Shown: positions 60,942 to 64,000 of the stretch, piece by piece | How the letters are laid out: every line of letters starts with the position of its first letter | How positions within the stretch are numbered: position 1 is the first letter of the stretch | Program-made: the position numbers and the translations under genes | Notes under the pieces: generated by a model | What the model saw: only the letters and a program-made list of their open reading frames with translations | What the model was told of the DNA's origin: nothing | Database searches by the model: none | Assembly (NCBI RefSeq): GCF_016937655.1 | Contig: NZ_JAFHKL010000001.1 | Coordinates: 741,531-805,530 of the forward strand | DNA length: 64,000 nucleotides | Direction: 5' to 3' | Source of the DNA: Chromobacterium alkanivorans | GTDB lineage: Bacteria; Pseudomonadota; Gammaproteobacteria; Burkholderiales; Chromobacteriaceae

Positions 60942-61823
60942 ATGAAACTATCGATCTATCAGGAAAGCCGCATCGGCGGGCGGGCGTACAACCAGGACAG
61001 GCTGGTGATCGCGCATTCGCGCGACGCCGTGATGCTGGCGGTGGCGGACGGCATGGGCGGGCATCTGCGCGGCGAGGTGGCGGCGCAGATCACGGTGGAC
61101 CTGCTCAGCGAGTTGTTTTACCAGCAAGCCACGCCGCTGTTGACTCATCCCAACCGTTTTCTGGTCAACGCGGTCAGCACCGCGCATCAAGTCATCCTCG
61201 ATTACGCCGCCGATCACAGGCTGCCGGAGGTGCCCAGCACCACGGTGGTGGCGGCCATCATCCAGCAGGGGCAGCTGTACTGGTGCCATGTCGGCGATTC
61301 CCGGCTCTATCTGCTGGACGAAAAGGGCCTGCGGCTGCGCTCGCGCGACCATTCCCAGGTGCAGCGGCTGATCGATCAGGGCCAGTTGAGCGAGGACGCC
61401 GCCAAGGTGCACCCGGAGCGCCACAAGATTTACAACTGCCTGGGCGCGGCCAGCGATCCGGACATCGATGTCGGCGAGAAGCAGAGCGTGGGCGTCGGCT
61501 GCTCCATCCTGCTGTGTTCCGACGGCCTGTGGTCGCAAGTGATGGACCCGGAGCTGGAAAAAGTCTTCGTCCGCCGCAACGTCAGCCAGGTGCTGCCGGC
61601 GCTGATGAACGTGTCGGAGCGACGCGCCGGCGCCGGCGGAGACAATCTGTCCGCGGCGGCGGTGACGCTGCTGGACGAGACCCAGGACTACGGCGAGCGC
61701 GAGGATGTACTGGATACCGAAACGGCGACGCCGCGCCAGCTGGGGCGGGTGATTCTGGACTCCAATCTGGAAACCATGCATCAGGAGATTCTGGCCAGCC
61801 GGGTCGCGGGCAAGCGCGACTAA
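60942..61823 (+). CDS. PP2C-family Ser/Thr protein phosphatase
   Basis: A protein of 293 residues, partner of the kinase. Metal-binding motifs RAYNQDRLVIA, VADGMGGHLRGEVAAQ, HVGDSRLYLL, RSRDHSQVQRLIDQG, LLCSDGLWSQ and GGDNLSAAAVTLL are all present, so it should be active. GAGGGGA lies before the ATG. A tail of about 45 residues after the catalytic domain is of unknown role. Confidence 0.93.
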   Translation: MKLSIYQESRIGGRAYNQDRLVIAHSRDAVMLAVADGMGGHLRGEVAAQITVDLLSELFYQQATPLLTHPNRFLVNAVSTAHQVILDYAADHRLPEVPSTTVVAAIIQQGQLYWCHVGDSRLYLLDEKGLRLRSRDHSQVQRLIDQGQLSEDAAKVHPERHKIYNCLGAASDPDIDVGEKQSVGVGCSILLCSDGLWSQVMDPELEKVFVRRNVSQVLPALMNVSERRAGAGGDNLSAAAVTLLDETQDYGEREDVLDTETATPRQLGRVILDSNLETMHQEILASRVAGKRD

Positions 61824-61881
61824 GCGCCGTCGTCGGTGGCGACTGATATAATCGTCGGCATTTACCGTTCTGGACGATGAC

Positions 61882-62601
61882 ATGATGCGACCTTCCCAAC
61901 GCCCGGCCGATGCCCTGCGCACGGTGCGGATCAGCCGCCACTATCTCAAGCACGCCGAAGGCTCGGTGTTGATCGAATTCGGCGACACCAAGGTGATTTG
62001 CACCGCCAGCGTGGACGACGGCGTGCCGGGCTTCCTGAAGGGCAAGGGCCGCGGCTGGGTGACCGCCGAATACGGCATGCTGCCGCGCTCCACCGGCTCG
62101 CGCATGCGCCGCGAGTCCTCCGCCGGCAAGCAGTCCGGCCGCACCCAGGAGATCCAGCGCCTGATCGGCCGCTCGCTGCGCGCGGTGGTGGATCTGGAGA
62201 AGCTGGGCGAGCGCCAGATCCAGATCGACTGCGACGTGATCCAGGCCGACGGCGGCACCCGCACCGCCAGCATCACCGGCGCCTATGTGGCCCTGGCCGA
62301 CGCGATCGGCCTGCTGCTGCGCGAGGGCAAGCTGAGCGAGAACCCGCTGCGCGACCAGGTGGCCGCCATTTCGGTGGGCTTGTACCAGGGTATGCCGGTG
62401 CTGGACCTGGACTACGCCGAAGACTCCAGCTGCGATACCGATATGAACGTGGTGATGACGGGCGACGGCCGCTTCGTGGAGGTGCAGGGCACCGCCGAGG
62501 GCGAGCCGTTCGGCGATCAGGAACTGCAGGCGATGCTGGGCCTGGCCCGTTCCGGCATCCGCGAGCTGGTGGCGCTGCAGCGCCAGGCGCTGGCGGAGTG
62601 A
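61882..62601 (+). CDS. rph: Ribonuclease PH
   Basis: Phosphorolytic 3'-5' exoribonuclease of 239 residues that trims tRNA 3' ends. [38 protein letters not shown], the active-site [44 protein letters not shown] and [17 protein letters not shown]. Full length with no frameshift. Two adjacent ATGs, at 61882 and 61885, are possible. YicC and rph are near neighbours in many proteobacteria. Confidence 0.96.
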   Translation: MMRPSQRPADALRTVRISRHYLKHAEGSVLIEFGDTKVICTASVDDGVPGFLKGKGRGWVTAEYGMLPRSTGSRMRRESSAGKQSGRTQEIQRLIGRSLRAVVDLEKLGERQIQIDCDVIQADGGTRTASITGAYVALADAIGLLLREGKLSENPLRDQVAAISVGLYQGMPVLDLDYAEDSSCDTDMNVVMTGDGRFVEVQGTAEGEPFGDQELQAMLGLARSGIRELVALQRQALAE

Positions 62602-62621
62602 GGGCGCAAGCCCGGAATAGT

Positions 62622-62648
62622 AAAAAGCCCCGTCGCCGGGGCTTTTTT
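62622..62648. terminator. Bidirectional terminator between rph and the protease gene
   Basis: AAAAAGCCCCG and CGGGGCTTTTTT form a GC-rich stem with A- and T-tracts on both sides, so it can stop transcripts from either strand. Confidence 0.85.
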
Positions 62649-63454
62649 CATGGCTTGGCGCTTTTGCGGATGAACTGCTGCAGCGCATCGTAGAACATCG
62701 GCGCGCTGACGCTCATATTGTCTTCCTGCTTGCGCCGCGCGGCGATCGGGGCGGAGCTTTGCACCGCGACGATGACCGCTTGTCCCGGCCCCATCACGAA
62801 GACCGGCGAGCCGCTATTGCCCTCCAGGGTGTCGCAGCGATGGGTCAGACGGCCGTCCGGGCGCAGCTTGGTGGCTTCGCAGGCGTTGTGCACCAGCAGA
62901 TGCTTTTGGTCGTCGATGGGGTAGCCGCCCTGGGTCAGGGTCCAGCTTTGCTGGTTCAGCAGCGTGCGTAGCTGTTTGGCGTTGCCGCTGAACACCGGCA
63001 GCACGCCCTGGGTGTCGCCCAGCGGGGTGGCCAGACGCACGAAGGCGAAGTCGCGCGGCGCGATGCGCGGCGGAATGTAGAGGCCGTCAGCGCGACGGTC
63101 CAGGCCTTTGAGGAAGCCCTTGTCCACTTGCACTTCCAGGATCTTGCTGCGCGCGGTGTATTCGTCGCCCCACAGGCCGACGGTGAAGCTGACCGCCGGA
63201 TCGAAGCGGCCTTTCTCGTCGACGAAGCAATGACCGGCGGTCAGCACCACGTCGCGGGCCACCAGCGCGCCGGTGCAAATGGTGCGGGAACGGGTTTGCA
63301 ATTGTCCCACCGCGAGCCAGGGTTGATGGTCGGGGCGGGTGCGGACGCGGTCGTCCTGGCCGAAGAACAGAATCTTGTGTTCCGCGGAGACCTTGGGGGC
63401 GGCATGAGCCAGCGGAGCCAGCAGCAAGCTGAGGACAAGCAGGGGGAGTTTCAT
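62648..63454 (-). CDS. Secreted trypsin-like serine protease (S1 family)
   Basis: A protein of 268 residues with a signal peptide (LPLLVLSLLLAPLAHA). Catalytic triad: His in VVLTAGHCFVD, Asp in APRDFAFVRLA and Ser in LEGNSGSPVF. Cys pairs fit the S1 fold. The substrate pocket is not clear, so specificity is left open. ATG 63454 is preferred to the upstream extension because it starts the signal peptide; AGGGGGAG precedes it. Probably acts in the periplasm or outside the cell. Confidence 0.9.
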   Translation of the reverse strand: MKLPLLVLSLLLAPLAHAAPKVSAEHKILFFGQDDRVRTRPDHQPWLAVGQLQTRSRTICTGALVARDVVLTAGHCFVDEKGRFDPAVSFTVGLWGDEYTARSKILEVQVDKGFLKGLDRRADGLYIPPRIAPRDFAFVRLATPLGDTQGVLPVFSGNAKQLRTLLNQQSWTLTQGGYPIDDQKHLLVHNACEATKLRPDGRLTHRCDTLEGNSGSPVFVMGPGQAVIVAVQSSAPIAARRKQEDNMSVSAPMFYDALQQFIRKSAKP

Positions 63455-63467
63455 CGAGTGTGGCCTT

Positions 63468-63497
63468 GCAAATGAAAACGGGGCGCCGAAGCGCCCC
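63468..63497 (-). terminator. Terminator of the H1-like gene
   Basis: On the minus strand GGGGCGC, a TTCG tetraloop and GCGCCCC are followed by GTTTTCATTT, about 45 bp after the H1-like stop. Confidence 0.7.
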
Positions 63498-63543
63498 GAA
63501 TTATGTGCGATTGCCAGCGGTGCCGGCAATGCTCGCCGCCTGA

Positions 63544-64000
63544 TTACTTGGCAGCGGAAGCAGCTTTTTTGGAAGCTTTCTTCTCGGCTTTCTTGGCCGG
63601 AGCGGAAGCTTCTTTCTTAGCGGCTTGGGCTTTCTGAGCAGCGGAAGCCTCTTTCTTGGCTACGTGCTTTTTAGCTTTCTTGGCTTTTTTGGCCGGAGCG
63701 GAAGCGTCGGCTTTGGCAGCTTGGGCTTTCTGAGCAGCGGAAGCCTCTTTCTTGGCTACGTGCTTTTTGGCTTTCTTGGCTTTTTTGGCCGGAGCGGAAG
63801 CGTCGGCTTTAGCGGCTTGGGCTTTCTGAGCAGCGGAAGCTTCTTTCTTAGCTACGTGCTTTTTGGCTTTCTTGGCTTTTTTGGCCGGAGCGGAAGCGTC
63901 GGCTTTAGCGGCTTGAGCTTTCTGAGCAGCGGAAGCTTCTTTCTTAGCTACGTGCTTTTTGGCTTTTTTGGCTTTTTTCGGAGCGGAAGCGTCGGCCTTG
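63544..64000 (-). CDS. Histone H1-like Lys/Ala-rich DNA-binding protein, 5' end outside window
   Basis: Open reading frame on the minus strand ending with TAA at 63544-63546 and running off the right edge. At least 151 codons are seen. It is made of a tandem 96-bp (32-residue) repeat, of which about four copies are visible, with phrases such as ASAPAKKAKKAKKHVAKKEA and SAAQKAQAA. The C-terminus reads KASKKAASAAK. Proteins of this kind (AlgP/HctA/BpH1-like) coat DNA as bacterial H1 mimics. The repeat in the outermost visible copy lacks one Ala codon. Repeat number probably varies between strains by slippage. Confidence 0.85.
   Translation of the reverse strand, partial: KADASAPKKAKKAKKHVAKKEASAAQKAQAAKADASAPAKKAKKAKKHVAKKEASAAQKAQAAKADASAPAKKAKKAKKHVAKKEASAAQKAQAAKADASAPAKKAKKAKKHVAKKEASAAQKAQAAKKEASAPAKKAEKKASKKAASAAK

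Overview
The window looks like a chromosomal segment of a high-GC betaproteobacterium, most likely Chromobacterium or a close relative in the Neisseriales. This is judged from gene content and codon use only. The signs are an EntF-type siderophore synthetase beside a catecholate-type uptake locus, a flagellin block flaG-fliD-fliS-fliT, a DUF2802/FliK/FlhB-like trio, YicC, RNase PH and a Lys/Ala-rich histone H1-like protein. I see no rRNA, tRNA or transposase.

Bases 1-17,000 are a siderophore locus interrupted by a type I-F CRISPR-Cas module. A C-A-PCP-TE peptide synthetase (709-4593) sits under a Fur box. The minus-strand uptake operon (TonB receptor, DUF2218, binding protein, FecCD permease, FecE-type ATPase; 16848 down to 11239) has its own Fur-like box. 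Between the two lie a DUF1203 gene, a 19-repeat I-F array (5379-6486), cas1 and cas2-3. None of the four Csy effector genes is in the window. At 228-399 there is a compact element not explained by ordinary annotation: two degenerate I-F repeats around a 24-nt pseudo-spacer, followed by an intrinsic terminator. Its pseudo-spacer matches a nearby CC-PAM target over a promoter-like sequence, with mismatches at positions 6, 11, 12 and 18. This is the layout of a CreA/CreR-type crRNA-like regulatory RNA and is the most interesting signal in the window.

Bases 17,100-27,800 hold a small Cys-rich exported protein, a DUF411 metal-binding protein, a ferric-reductase-like membrane oxidoreductase, a TetR-controlled tandem-ATPase drug exporter operon like E. 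coli YbhGFSR plus an outer-membrane channel, and a methylthioinosine phosphorylase. Short palindromic dispersed repeats lie in the gaps.

Bases 27,800-51,000 are a surface-sugar island. It makes a CDP-6-deoxyhexose (RfbF, RfbG, epimerase, methyltransferase, aminotransferase). It also carries an unusual acyl module (acyl ligase, LuxE, LuxC, acyl carrier protein, FabZ-like dehydratase, TPP enzyme), a NeuB-type synthase, an acetyltransferase, a CmcI-type methyltransferase, a second RfbF with a glycosyltransferase, and a 2247-residue multi-domain glycosyltransferase. Two nearly identical flagellin genes with sigma-28 promoters follow at once, so this is best read as a flagellin glycosylation island.

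Bases 51,000-64,000 hold the flagellar filament genes, FliK- and FlhB-like proteins, a beta-hydroxyacid dehydrogenase, HU, YicC, a Ser/Thr kinase with a PP2C phosphatase, RNase PH, a secreted trypsin-like protease and the C-terminal part of an H1-like protein that runs off the right edge.
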